DNA of 64,000 nt, taken from positions 29,264,452-29,328,451 of the forward strand of contig JAKSZU010000018.1 of assembly GCA_026018925.1 (NCBI GenBank). The letters run 5' to 3'. Positions 24,251 through 35,500 of the stretch are shown here, piece by piece. The position numbers were made by a program, and so were the translations under genes. How positions within the stretch are numbered: position 1 is the first letter of the stretch; every line of letters begins with the position of its first letter. The DNA is from Tupaia tana. Its lineage: Eukaryota; Chordata; Mammalia; Scandentia; Tupaiidae. The notes beneath the pieces were generated by a model, which saw nothing but the letters and a program-made list of their open reading frames with translations, ran no database searches and was not told the DNA's origin.

Positions 24251-25149
24251 TAAAACATTACGGTCTTTTTCTTTGCTATGCTTTGTTTTCCCAATTTAAG
24301 GATTTTGCTTTCTTTTGAGCTGTGGATAGGTTCAGCAATTTGTTAAAATGTTTTTTCTTCTTATTTGTTTGTTTCTTTAAATAGAAACATAAACTCTTCT
24401 CCCTTCCTGACCCCTCTGGAATTGGAAAATATTTGGGAGTATTCTTGTTTGTGGCAGAATGGTTATTTGCATAAATTCAATAACACCTGTTGCCTTGAAT
24501 CAGAAATTGGAAATACTTGTTATTGGACAGGGCTTTGACTGGAATATCATCACTGAAGATTAAACCAGAAAACCGTGGAACTAAGGTAGATCTCAAGTAA
24601 GCCAACAGAAGCCCTTGGAAAGATGGCCTAGCACCACAAACAGTTCTGCCCGGCAGAGAGAATTAGAGAAGTCATATGAAAGAATTTGTACCATAAAATA
24701 ACCTGGACTTTTCCAGCCCAGCATTGTAATCAGTAGAGACTGCAAAAGAGCAGCCACAACCAGAGGATTATCTGGAGAAAGACTTTAAATGAGGAATAAG
24801 AGACTGATCTTTGCTAGCAGGTGGTATATCACAGAATACTTGGTAAGCAGGGCTGAACTGAGAAGGTTTGTGTGTGAATTGTGTGTTGGGTGTTTGCTTT
24901 GCAGCAGTTTGAGTACTCAACATGTAAATATTTTCTCAAAAATATTTTTAAAACATACAGTAGGTGTTGTTATAAAGTCACACACAAAATTATAACAAAT
25001 ATTCCCAATATTATCTTTAAAATTCAGGTTTTTGAAATTTTGAAAGTTTTTTATTTACTGTCAAGAACTATGGAGTATGAGCAAAAATTTTTTGATATGT
25101 AAAGTAAATGTTTGTGGGAAAATGTAAAAATAAATAAATAAATGATTAA

Positions 25150-25960
25150 AAAAAGAAAAGAAACTAAACATAGATTTACCCTATGACATAAATCTTTGTT
25201 CAGATACCCATTCCTAGGTATATACCCAAGAACATAAAAAACAAAAGACTCCATTTAGGATATATATGATTCCATTTCAATGAATTCTGGACATCATGCC
25301 CAGGGCTGGCCCCACAGCTAGTGATTAAGGGAACCAGATCCCATATGGTGATCTATGGTTTGAGCCCTGGCCCTGGAAGCTCGAAAAATATGCCAGGCAT
25401 GTGTGTGTGCATGCCCCAAATCCCAACAGGATAGAGAAATGGAGAGGAGACAGCAGGGTGGTGTGCCTCATTGGAGGGGCGGGCGGTGCTTTCTCCCTCT
25501 TCCTCCCTCTCACTCTAGTGAGTTCACATGCCCTTTGGTAAATTAAAGAGAAAAAAATGTCCACACAAAAAGTTGTACATGAATATTTATAGCATATTGT
25601 TCACAATAGCCAGAGGACAAACAGTGCAAAGAGCCATCAACAGATGAATGGGTAAACAAAATGTGGTATTTTCACAATAGAATGTTATTCAGCCGTAGAA
25701 AGGAATGACGTTTTAATGAACGTTACAGCATTGTGCTAAGTGAAAGACGCCAGAAACAAAAGACTCCATTTATGATATGTATGATTCCATTTATATGTAA
25801 TGTCAAGGCAAATCCATAGAAAGATTCATAATTGTCAGGAGCTGGGGGAGAAAGGAATGGGAAATTAATGCCAATGATTATGATTCTTTTTGGAATGGTA
25901 AAAAATTGGGGAATTAGTGGTAATGGTCCACAACTTTGTAAATATACTAAAAACCACTGC
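25150..25960 (+). mobile_element. Old L1 fragment interrupted by a SINE
   Basis: Contains TATACCCAAGAACATAAA, ATGAATGGGTAAACAAAATG and AGAAACAAAAGACTCCATTT, typical of old L1 3' ends. The SINE at 25303-25558 splits it. Confidence 0.7.
25303..25558 (+). mobile_element. tRNA-derived SINE, oldest subfamily
   Basis: GGGCTGGCCCCACAGCTAGTGATTAAG head and CTTTGGTAAATTAAAGAG end; inserted in an old L1. Confidence 0.8.
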
Positions 25961-26180
25961 ATTAAGCCAAACTGCGATGGCACAGCAGTAGCACACGCTC
26001 TGCAATGCTGGAAGCCATATGGAAGACTGCGATTAGGTTCCTGGGTTGACCTGTACTCGTGAAGCATACATCCCCATAATCCTCAATGACTAGGAAAGCT
26101 TGGTAGAAGGGGATTGAGGTTTGAGACCCTGTTGAGGGTGTTTGTCTTTCTCTCCATGAAAGAAAGAGAGAGGTGTTTTT

Positions 26181-26183
<3 letters not shown>

Positions 26184-26219
<36 letters not shown>
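26184..26219. repeat. (CA)n microsatellite
   Basis: About 18 uninterrupted CA units. Confidence 0.95.
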
Positions 26220-26221
<2 letters not shown>

Positions 26222-26271
26222 AATTATACACTTTAGAAGGGTTAAGTCTATGGCATTTGAATTATGTCTTT

Positions 26272-26286
26272 TTTTGTTTTATGGAG

Positions 26287-26350
<64 letters not shown>

Positions 26351-26585
26351 ATAGGGAACGTGAGCTCACCAGAAAGACAAAGAGAGATAGAGAGACAGAA
26401 ATCACCACCCAGGAGGGATGGCCATATCACAGTCCCTTCTCCTCCATTCCCCTCTTGGGATCTTGGGCATGCACGCACGCATGCACATACACCCAGTGTG
26501 AGTTTAAGCCACTGAGTCCGGGACTCGAACTGCGGTCAACTACATGGGAGTCCAGGGACATAGCCATTACACCGACTGCTGGTCC
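26272..26585 (-). mobile_element. tRNA-derived SINE with 58-base internal A-tract expansion
   Basis: In sense, CCCTATAGC is followed by 58 A (plus-strand T at 26290-26347), then CCTCTCC and the normal tail. Other copies have about 5 A here. GAATTATGTCTTTT flanks both sides (26258 and 26586). Confidence 0.93.
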
Positions 26586-26599
26586 CGAATTATGTCTTT

Positions 26600-26853
26600 T
26601 ATTTTTAAGAGATATTTTTGCTATAGGGCACATACACTCACCAGAGAAACAGAGAGACAGAAAGTGAAAAATCACTTCCCGGAGGGATGGCCACACTACA
26701 ATCTCTTCTCCTCCATTCTCCTCTTGGGATTTTTTGGCACACACAGATGCGCACCTGGCATAAGTTTTAAGCTGCCAGGTCTAGGATTCAAACTATGGTT
26801 GAATACATGGGAGTCCAGTGACGTAATCATTACACCATCCATCCACTGGTTCC
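26600..26853 (-). mobile_element. tRNA-derived SINE, older long form
   Basis: TTTAAGAGATATTTTTGCTATAGGGC to CCATCCACTGGTTCC. It lies immediately beside the previous copy. Confidence 0.85.
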
Positions 26854-26865
26854 TTAAATTATATC

Positions 26866-27044
26866 TTTCTTTAAGAATTACTTATTTTATTTTATTTATT
26901 CATTCATTTTAATTTAACCAAAGAGAGACAGAGAGAGAGAGAGAAAGGGAAGCAAGAAAGCAAGCCACCAGGTACAGGACTCAAACCGTGGTTGGCCATG
27001 TGGGAGTGTCCAGCACCTTAACTACCATACCACCTGCTGGTCCC
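26866..27044 (-). mobile_element. tRNA-derived SINE, short form
   Basis: AATTTAACCAAAGAGAGACAG to ATACCACCTGCTGGTCCCC. Confidence 0.8.
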
Positions 27045-27059
27045 CTTGAATTATATCTT

Positions 27060-27900
27060 AATCGAGTTGTTATTTTTAAAAATATTTGCATACAGGTGCT
27101 AGTGTCAACCTATGTTTTCGTTTCTCTGAATGAAAGAAATACATATTTAGGAGTAAGATTGCTAGGTCATAAGGGAGTTGTGCATTTAACTTAGTAAGAA
27201 ACTGACAAACAGTTTTCCAGAGTGTTCCATTGTGCACACCCAACAACAATGTGTGACAGTTTCAGTTGCTCCACGTCTTTGTTAACACTTGGTATGCTTG
27301 ATTTGGAGATTTTTTTTGTTTCTTTTTTTTCTCTGCTTGTCTTTTAGGCAGTTTACTAGCGGATATTCTCATTGTAGCTTTCATTTGTATTTCTTTTAGA
27401 TTAAAGATGTTGAGCATATTTCTACCTATTATCCTTCTTTGGGAAGATGTTTATTCAAGGGACTAGTAGTTGACGTAATAGCTATGTTGCTGGACTCCCA
27501 TGTAGTCGACTGCAGTTTGAGTCCTGAACCCGGTGGCTCAAACTCACACATTGTGGCGTGGCCATCCCCCCGGGGGATGATTTCTCACTTTCTGTCTCAC
27601 TCTGTCTTTCTGGTGAGCACACACGCCCTATAGCAAAAACCTCTCCAAAAAAAAAAACAAAACAAGATATTTATTTATTCAAATCTTTTGTCCACTTTTC
27701 AAATGGGTCGTTTTCTTATTTTTGAGTTGTGAGAGTTTTCATAGATTATAAAAATAAGCCCTTTGTCAGATGCATATTCTGAAAACTTCTCCTTCTAGTT
27801 TGTGGCTTGTATTTTCATTTTAAGTGTCTTTTGAAGAGGAGTGGTATTTAACTCTAATGAGGTCGAATTTATCTAGTTTTGTAGGCTTCTGTCCTGAGAA
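27060..27900 (-). mobile_element. Old L1 fragment interrupted by a SINE
   Basis: Antisense text GGAGTAAGATTGCTAGGTCA and, past the SINE, CAAATCTTTTGTCCACTTTT and CCCTTTGTCAGATGCATATT, all classic of old L1 ORF2. Confidence 0.75.
27458..27666 (+). mobile_element. tRNA-derived SINE with central deletion
   Basis: GGGACTAGTAGTTGACGTAATAGC; about 60 bp of the centre is missing between CTCACACA and TTGTGGCGTGG. Inserted in an old L1. Confidence 0.88.
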
Positions 27901-28559
27901 ATCTTTGCCTAACCAAAATGTACTTATTACCCTGTAGAAACGTTCCTGGCACATAGTGCTGAGCCCTTCCCGTAGCCCAGGATGGCGCTCCTGCCCATGC
28001 AACCAGCCAGCTTGGATCGGCTCTGACGGACGCTCTCCCACATCTCCAACTCTGACACCCCTGAGTTCATTCTCCGGCAACCTTCTGCTGACACCTGGGC
28101 TCCTGGCCACTCTGTCCCCTCATCCTCCTTTTCCTTCAGAACACATGTCACCCCCTGGCATAGCCTACAGTTACGTGTCCAATTGCTCATTGTATGCCAC
28201 TCCATGCGCGTGCGAGGGTGAGGACTTGTTCGTTTACACACCCGGCGCCTAGTGCAGTGCCTGGGCTGTGGTAAGTGCTCAGCACCTGTGTACCGGGTAC
28301 ATCAATGAATGAGCCAAGGACACAGAGCACCTGTCTCCAATGCTGAGATGCACAGGGACAGTTGTGAGATGGAGAAATCACTTCTGGAATGGGGGAAGGG
28401 AGCCAGAGGAAGGCCCCACCCTAGATTTGGAGGTCAAAGCTTACTCCCTTGTCTAGACTGGAGGAGAATGGGATGTGCAAAACTGAGACAGTAAGGACGT
28501 GTGGTCGTCATTCCTATGAAAGGCACGAGGGAGCGTGTTCCACACAAAGAGAATAGCCC

Positions 28560-28823
28560 AGGGGACAGCAGATGGCATCATGGTTATGTCGCTGGATTCT
28601 CATGTAGTCCACTGCGGCTCAAGTTCCCAACCTGGCGGCTTAAAACGCACGCCAGGGGCATGTGCGTGCGTGCCCAAGATCCTGAGAAGAGAAAGGAGGA
28701 GAAGCGATTGCAGCGTGGCCAGCCTCTCTGGCAGGTAATTTCTCACTTCCTGTCTCTCTTTCTCCCTATCTCTCTGGCAAGTGCACGTGCCCTATAGCAA
28801 AAATCTCTCTTAAAAAAAAAAAA
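28560..28823 (+). mobile_element. tRNA-derived SINE, intermediate
   Basis: GGGGACAGCAGATGGCATCATGG to GTGCCCTATAGCAAAAATC plus A tail. Confidence 0.9.
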
Positions 28824-30840
28824 TAGAGAATTGTCCAGAAAGGGGAAAGTACCTGTTCAGGGACCTGGCATCAGTTCAGTGCAGTAGGATCAAACAGGCC
28901 AAGAGAGGAATGGCAGGAGGTGGGCTGGAGAGGGGCTCACAGGTCAGACCCCAGGGCCTTTAAGCTCCCATGGGGAGTCTGGCAGTGAGGAGGGGAGAGC
29001 GCTGGAGAGGACGTGGTCAGGCTACAGGCTGAAAAATCCTCTCTGGCTTCGGTCAAATTGGAATTGAGAGTAGGGAGGCAGGGAAGCCCGTGAGGAGGTT
29101 CTGCGGGGATGGAGGCCAGGTCTGTGCCGTGGCTGATAGTGTGGGGGCACCCCAAGGCAGCCATCTGGGGGGTCTCCCGTGGTGGTATAGAACTTGGGGA
29201 GAAGCGTCAAGTCTAGTTGGCTGTCAACGAGGGCCTCACCTGGTGGGCAGAGGGGCTGCCCAGGCAGCACCGTTTGAGTTGGTTTTGAGGGATAAAGAGT
29301 CCACGCCCCAGGCCCCTGAGCCAGGGCACTTTCCACTAGAGTTGAGACTCAGCAGATCTAGCAAAAGTAAAAATAGATTGGACACCCAGCTAAACTTGCT
29401 TTTCAGATAAACAATAGATAATGGTTTAGTACATCTCCAAAATCAGCATCCTGTATCTTATCTGGCTACACTCCTTCTTCTTTTTAAATTATTGCTAGAG
29501 GGGATGTGTGCTTGCCAGAGACAGAGAGACGAGAGAAAGGGTGAGGCTATGTCGGAGCCAGATCCCTGAAACGCTAGGCCGCTGGCCAGCCGAGCAGCCC
29601 ACTGTCGACACCCACCACACACACACGTACACACTGCCTTTCTGAAATACCGCAGCAGGACACACAGAGGACTCCTAATCGGTGGCACCTCTGGCACCTA
29701 CTGTTCTTACTCACGCATGGCCTCCTCTGGGTACCTGTCCCTGACAGCAAACACCAGACTCCGTGTGTTCCGTCTTCCTGCCCAGCCTGGAAGCCCCCAA
29801 GAGCTGGACCCAGCACCTGTTCTGGGCTTAGCCAGGACTCTGGGGGGGGGAGGGGAGGGGAAGGGAGGGATCAGCCTGGTGCCACAATGGCTCCTTCAGT
29901 CACTGCCCCCATGCCAAGGGGGACATTTCCAGGAAGTGGTCCCTGCCCAGACTCTACACCCATGGGGTTTAGGGCCACAAGCTTGGTACCATTTCCGGGA
30001 ACTGCCAGACTCATCCCATGTCACCGTAGCCACATCCTCCCTTGCTGGGCTTGGCAGCCTCTAAGCGCAGCCTCTGGGCCATGGGGTCCTTGCCAAGGTC
30101 CGGCTTCACCGGCCCACAGGCCCAGCCACAGGGGGAACCCGGGCCACCCAAGTTCCCATGATCCCTTGGCATCCTCATTAGCATGGGAGCACCCAAGGTC
30201 TAGTGAACCTGGTCCAACTCAGGGCTGCTCATGTCACCCGATGGAGAAGGGGGGACAAGGGCCTTCTCTGTGGGCAGATGCAGACAGTTCACAAAAGACA
30301 TAGATGACCACCTGGAATTAGACAGATCAGAAGTTTGGGCAGTTGAGGGGTGGGGCTATGAGGTGACGACCTGGAGACTGTGCCATGTGGGGGGCATTTC
30401 TAGAATGGCAAAGGCCAGCAAGGCTGGTGCAGAGGCCCCTCTGGGACAGGGGAGAGGGGGTGACAAAACTGAGGGATGGTAGGACATGCTAGGGAGGAAC
30501 GGGGCCTCTGAGCAGACCTGGCCCTGGGGCTCAGAGAGGTTCACCTCTGAGACTCGGTTGACAGCATAATAGCAGAAGTACTAGTAACAATAATTCCAAC
30601 CACTGTTGAGTGTTTACACCTTGGAAGCCTCTTTATAGGAATTCTTGTAGTTAATCTTCAAAATAAGTACTACCACTGCCCCTCTTTCACAGATAAGAAG
30701 ACAAAGGCTCAGAGAGGCTGAGTGACTCGTTCACAGTCACACAGCTGACAAATAGCAGAGCTGGCATTTGAGCCTAGACATTCTGGCTCCAGAGCTGGCA
30801 CCACTCACCAGCTGGTGAACGGCTAATTGCACCAACGTAG
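28824..30840. other. Non-coding, GC-moderate unique sequence
   Basis: No coding exon recognised. A SINE-like scrap at about 29480-29550 and a MIR at 30690-30790 are the only repeats I see. It sits on the ADGRG1 side, where human has many alternative untranslated ADGRG1 exons, so a noncoding exon here is possible but unsupported. Confidence 0.5.
30690..30800 (-). mobile_element. MIR SINE
   Basis: CTCAGAGAGGCTGAGTGACT, CACAGTCACACAGCTGACAA and CATTTGAGCCTAGACATTCT, reverse MIR. Confidence 0.88.
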
Positions 30841-31092
30841 GGGGGGCCAGCAGGTTGCATGGTCGTTAAGGTGGCTGAATCCCAGATGGCCGACTGTGTG
30901 GTTCAAATCCCAGACATGGCGGCTAGAAAAACATGCAGTGCATGTGTGTGTGCAGGCTCAAAATCCCAAGAGGACAATACAGGAGAAAGGATTGTGGTGT
31001 GCCATTCCCTGTGGGGTTATTTCTCACATTCCCTCTCTCTCTGTCTCTGGTGAGCACATGTACGCTATAGCAAACTAAAAAATAATAATATA
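30841..31092 (+). mobile_element. tRNA-derived SINE, older long form
   Basis: GGGGGGCCAGCAGGTTGCATGG to CGCTATAGCAAACTAAAAAATAAT. Confidence 0.87.
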
Positions 31093-32447
31093 AAAATATT
31101 TTTTAAATGTAGGGAAGGGCAGAGATGCTCCTGGGAGAAAAGGGATCCAGCCCCAGTTCCCTGAGACAGTCATAAAATCTGACTGATGGCTTGGGGCAGA
31201 GCCCTGGGAGTCAAGCCTGCCCGCCATTCTGCTATATGACAGGAGCAAGCCTCAGGAGCCGCGGCGGACAGCTGCACTGGGAAGGGACGAATGGCCATGG
31301 AAGCAGGGGTGGCATTTCCTCCTGCAGTCTCCTCAGCAGGCGCAGTCCTGGAGGTAGTAGCCCCTCCAGCCAGCCGGCCCATCAAGTCCCCACAACTGTG
31401 ACTGCCGCGTTTCCAGGCGTAGGGTTAGCACCAAAGGCCTGTGCGCGTAGATCATCAGCGCCCCCTGGTGTTCATCCTGGGAAAAGCACTGGCTCTGTGA
31501 GCGCGGTCTGACGCTAGGTCTAGGGCTAGGGTGCCCGCGACTGTGGCCAGAACTTGGGATTTCGAATCCGCACCCTCATCCTACCAGAGGAAATGCAATC
31601 CTGTCCAGTCTTTAAATAGCCAGCCACTGGCGTCCTGCTGGCTCAGCTGGGAGGCGTCCTGATCTTTGCTGGTGATGGAGGAGGAAGAGCAGGAGGAGGG
31701 AAGGCAGCGGTGATGGGGCATCAGATTTGCAGCCTCTGGGCAGGACTGGACTTCCCATCTTTGGGAAGGGTGGGCTTAGGGTCTGGGTCATCATATGTGG
31801 AGGGGTTAAAGGAAAAGAGGGCCCAGGCAAAGGCTGGTGAATCCTGACACCAAGTGGGTCTCTAAGCACTGGTGGGGACCCCAGGCTGAGATGTCACCTG
31901 GCCCTCTTCAGGAGAAAGGTATCAGGGACCAGCAGGTGCTTCCAGGGCAGGCTGCTCAAGACCCCACCCCCAGCAGGTCAGCGGCATTCATAAGAAATCC
32001 CACCCTACTCTGACATGTCTCCTCCCTGGTCTGATTCCGTTTTCATGGGTTAGGCAAGACCAGTGCCACTTGTCCCTATGTCACAGATGTGGAAACTGAG
32101 GTCCATGAGAAATGACAGGGTCAAAGTCGTACAGTGAGACTCAGAGCCAGGCCTCCTGGCTCCCTGGCCCGTGCTCCGTCCACAGGCCTGGCCAGCCCAG
32201 GCAGCAGGACAAAGCTCACGGCAGCCAGGTGGGGTGGGACACATCCTGGAGCAGAGCACCAGGGGAGACAGCGCAGTGGCCCGCCCTCTGTGCTTGGGAA
32301 GGCCACAGAGGTGGAAAGCTTCCCAGGGGCATGATGGCCTCTGGCGTCAGCAGCAGCAGGCCTGCTACCTTCTCTAGTAGGAGTCAGAGCTCAGGTTGCA
32401 GGCAGACGGAGAGGTGAGGCAGAGGGTTCCAGGTCTGGAGGCTCAAG
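31093..32447. other. ADGRG5: Region downstream of the ADGRG5 stop (3' UTR and flank)
   Basis: The 3' UTR of ADGRG5 must begin at 32447 and run leftwards. I found no convincing AATAAA (TTTATT on the plus strand) within this stretch, so the transcript end is not called. A MIR piece lies at 32070-32160. Confidence 0.5.
32075..32165 (-). mobile_element. MIR SINE fragment
   Basis: ACAGATGTGGAAACTGAGGT and CAGAGCCAGGCCTCCTGGCT, reverse MIR. Confidence 0.7.
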
Positions 32448-32554
32448 CTACCGTGTCGTCTGGGAGGAGCTGAAGGCCTCCATCTCTGCCTCGGCTTTGG
32501 CCTCGGCCTCTGCGCGGCACCTCTGGGAGCAGAACCACAGGAAGAGGAAGAAAC
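32448..32554 (-). CDS. ADGRG5: ADGRG5 last coding exon (end of TM7, cytoplasmic tail, stop)
   Basis: The acceptor is CTGCCTGCAG. It encodes FFLFLWFCSQRCRAEAEAK, then a short acidic/alanine tail ending SSSQTTR and TAG at 32450-32448. Human ends SSSQTTQ. If the exon 10 insertion is real, this exon is read in another frame that stops at TGA 32445-32443. Confidence 0.94.
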
Positions 32555-35500
32555 CTGCAGGCAGAAAGCTGGTTGGCGGGAGCGCCGTGGAGCAGCACGG
32601 GCTTCACGCCAGCACTAGGCAGCTCAACAGCTGCAGTGAGTTGGGCCTCCCTGGGCCCCAGGGAACTCCCAGAATCCCTCACTGTTGGAAGCCAGCACCC
32701 TTTCCCCTGGGTGGAGCATGGGAGCTACTGGAAACCCTCGGGCTGTGGGCTTCGTCCAGCTGCACACGACCCTGGAGCTCCCACCAGGGCGGCCCCAGGC
32801 CTTACCATAGAGCGAGTTGAAGATGGTGAAGAGGAAGAGCTGGGGCAGAAAGAAGACGCCGAAGGAGAAGAAGGCCAGGGCCCAGGTGGTGCCCAGCAGC
32901 ACAGTGAGACCCAGCACGGTGACAGTGTCCTGGCAGGCCCGGGCACCTGGCGCCTTCCCCCTGCACCCGCAGCCTGCGCAGGGCCTGCAGAGCCCAGGTC
33001 AGCACCACCAGGTTGAAGAGACACGTGAGGCCACCATAGCCCATGACTAAGACCGCGTGTGCTATGGAGCTGCGCAGCCAGCACCTGCCACGGAAGAGAC
33101 CAGGGTCAGTGTGGCTGCAAGGCCTCCCTCCTGAACCCGACCAGGGCCTCCCAGCTCAGGCTCATTCTGTCTTGTCCAACCACAAATAGCAAAGCCCCCC
33201 ACCCAGCTTTCTAGCTAGTCAGCACCACAGGACCCACCCGCCACCTCGGTCCCCTTTCTGAACCACCCCCCCCATGTCTGCCTTTCCAGCTGCAGCAAAC
33301 TCCGTACCTCAGTGCCTCTCTCCCAACTGAAAACTCTCCCCTCCACCTGCTCCCCTTTGACTCCTCCTCCTCTCACGGCCAGCCCTATGCATAGCCAACT
33401 CATGCGATGTTCTTTTTGAGAGATTTTTGCTATAGGGTGTGCATGCTCACCAGAAACACAGAGACAAAGAAACAGAGATAGAAAGCAAGAAATCACCTCC
33501 CTGGGGGAATGGCCATGCCACAATCCCTTCTCCTCCTGGGATTTTGGACACACACACACACACCCAGTGTTTGGAGCTACCGGGTCCAGGATTCGAACTA
33601 TGGTCAGCCACACGGGAGTCCAGTGCCTTAAGAACTATGGTCAGCCACCTGCTGGCCCTGTGCAATATTGTTATGAATCACTGGCCCAGGGTCCTCCTTC
33701 CTGGAAACTTCCCCTCTCACCTCACCACGTGGTTGTCTCTATCTCTGCAATAGGACACCTCATGCCAGGACCCCTTTCCCTCCTAGATTGGGCCAACATG
33801 CTCTCTCCTAAACAACTGCGTGTGGCTTGGTGGAGGGGTGCGTTCCACGTGAGGCCTGGGGGCAACAGGAATACCCCACCAGGTGCTGTGCCTGTCCTGG
33901 TCCTTGGCCCTGCAGGCCTTCAGCTCCCCAGAAACACCTTCCAGAGAGCTGCTGCCTTCTACCCAGTCAGACCCCGGGTCACAGGCATTACCCTGATAAC
34001 CCCATCAAGTCCTCACGACCCCATGAGGCAGGGACATAACCACCACCCCCGACCCCTGCCGCAGGTGAGAAAACTGAGGTGCTGGCTCAGGAACACACAC
34101 TAGTCAGAAGCAAAGTCATGCCCTGTCACAGTCACCTGCACTACAGTCACCAGTGTCCTCAGACATTATTTTGGGATTCTCCAAACCACCAAGTGCAGCT
34201 GCGGCTCATTTACTCTCCCTGCTACCGCACACCCATGGGGCTCTGCCGCCATGTCTCAGTCCAGGGCCTGTCAGCGGACACCTGAATGACTTCTGAGGGT
34301 GGGTTTGCTTTTTAGGATTGTTCGTGCTTAGGACTATATGTATATCTCGTAAGCAATTTTTAAAGTGCAAGAATAAAAGTCACAGGACCAGCAGATGGCA
34401 TAATGGTTATGTCGCTGGACTACCACATGGCCGACCATGGTTCAAGTCCTAGACCCAGAGGCTTGAAACTCACACCGGGTACGTGTGTGTGCATGCCCCA
34501 AATCCTGAGAGAGTGGAGAAGGGGTTGTGGCATAGCCATCCTGGGAAGTGATTTCTCTCTTTCTGTCTCTCTGTCTTTCTCTGTCTCTCCAAGAAGTGCA
34601 TACATCCTATAGCAAAAAAAAAATCTCTATTAAAAAAGAAAAGAATAAAAGTCACAAAATCCAGGGTAATCGTCTCCTGAGGGGAGAGGGAGAGCAAGGA
34701 GGACTTGGGGAGACACTCTCCTTGGGTGGGAACCCTTGAATGTCCACGCGTGAATGTGCTTCCTGTCCCAGGGGTGTGTCACTTCAGCCCTTCTGTCCAC
34801 ATCACATATCGTATGACAGCCTCCATCTCTGCAGGGACCAGAACCACATCCCCACTAAGACACCAGCTGGACCCTCGCAGCAAGAGGGTTTATCTCATCT
34901 CCCTCTTGGTGCCTGAGTGATGTGGGGTGCAGTGGTAAGGGGGTGGGCTCTAGAGCCAGCAGCCTGTAAGCAAGTCCCAGCTCCACCCTGACTGGCTGGC
35001 TGTCCTTGGGCGGGGTTCTCGAGCTGCCTGTGCCTCAGCTGCCCTCGCTGTAAAATGGGCTGACAACAGACCCTACCCGCGCTGTGAGGATTAGGGGTGC
35101 TAACACACAGGCCTGCAGGGGGTCTGTCCTCAATATAGCTTATGTCGGTCAAGGCAGGGAAAAGAAGACTTGGTGGCTGGGACCAGCAGATGGCGTAATG
35201 GTTACATTGTTGGACTTCCCTGTAGTTGACCACATGCATGCCCCAAATCCTGAGAGGAGAAAGGAGAAGGGATTGTAGTGTGACCATCCTTCCAGGGAGG
35301 GTGATTTCTCACTTTCTGTCTCTCTCTGTCTCTCCAGCAAGTATACACACCCTATAACAAATATCTCTCTCAATAAATAGATACATACATAAATAAATAA
35401 ATGAAACAAGAAGACTTGGTGACCAAGCTGGTGCTGGACTGCAGGAGTTTCTTAGGTCAGTCTACATTGGGCTGTTAGAGACATGTCACATAAGGGCTGA

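Noticed and set aside
27820-32447. Untranslated exons or promoters of ADGRG1
   Set aside because: Expected somewhere on this side from human gene order, but I see no sequence feature strong enough to place one.
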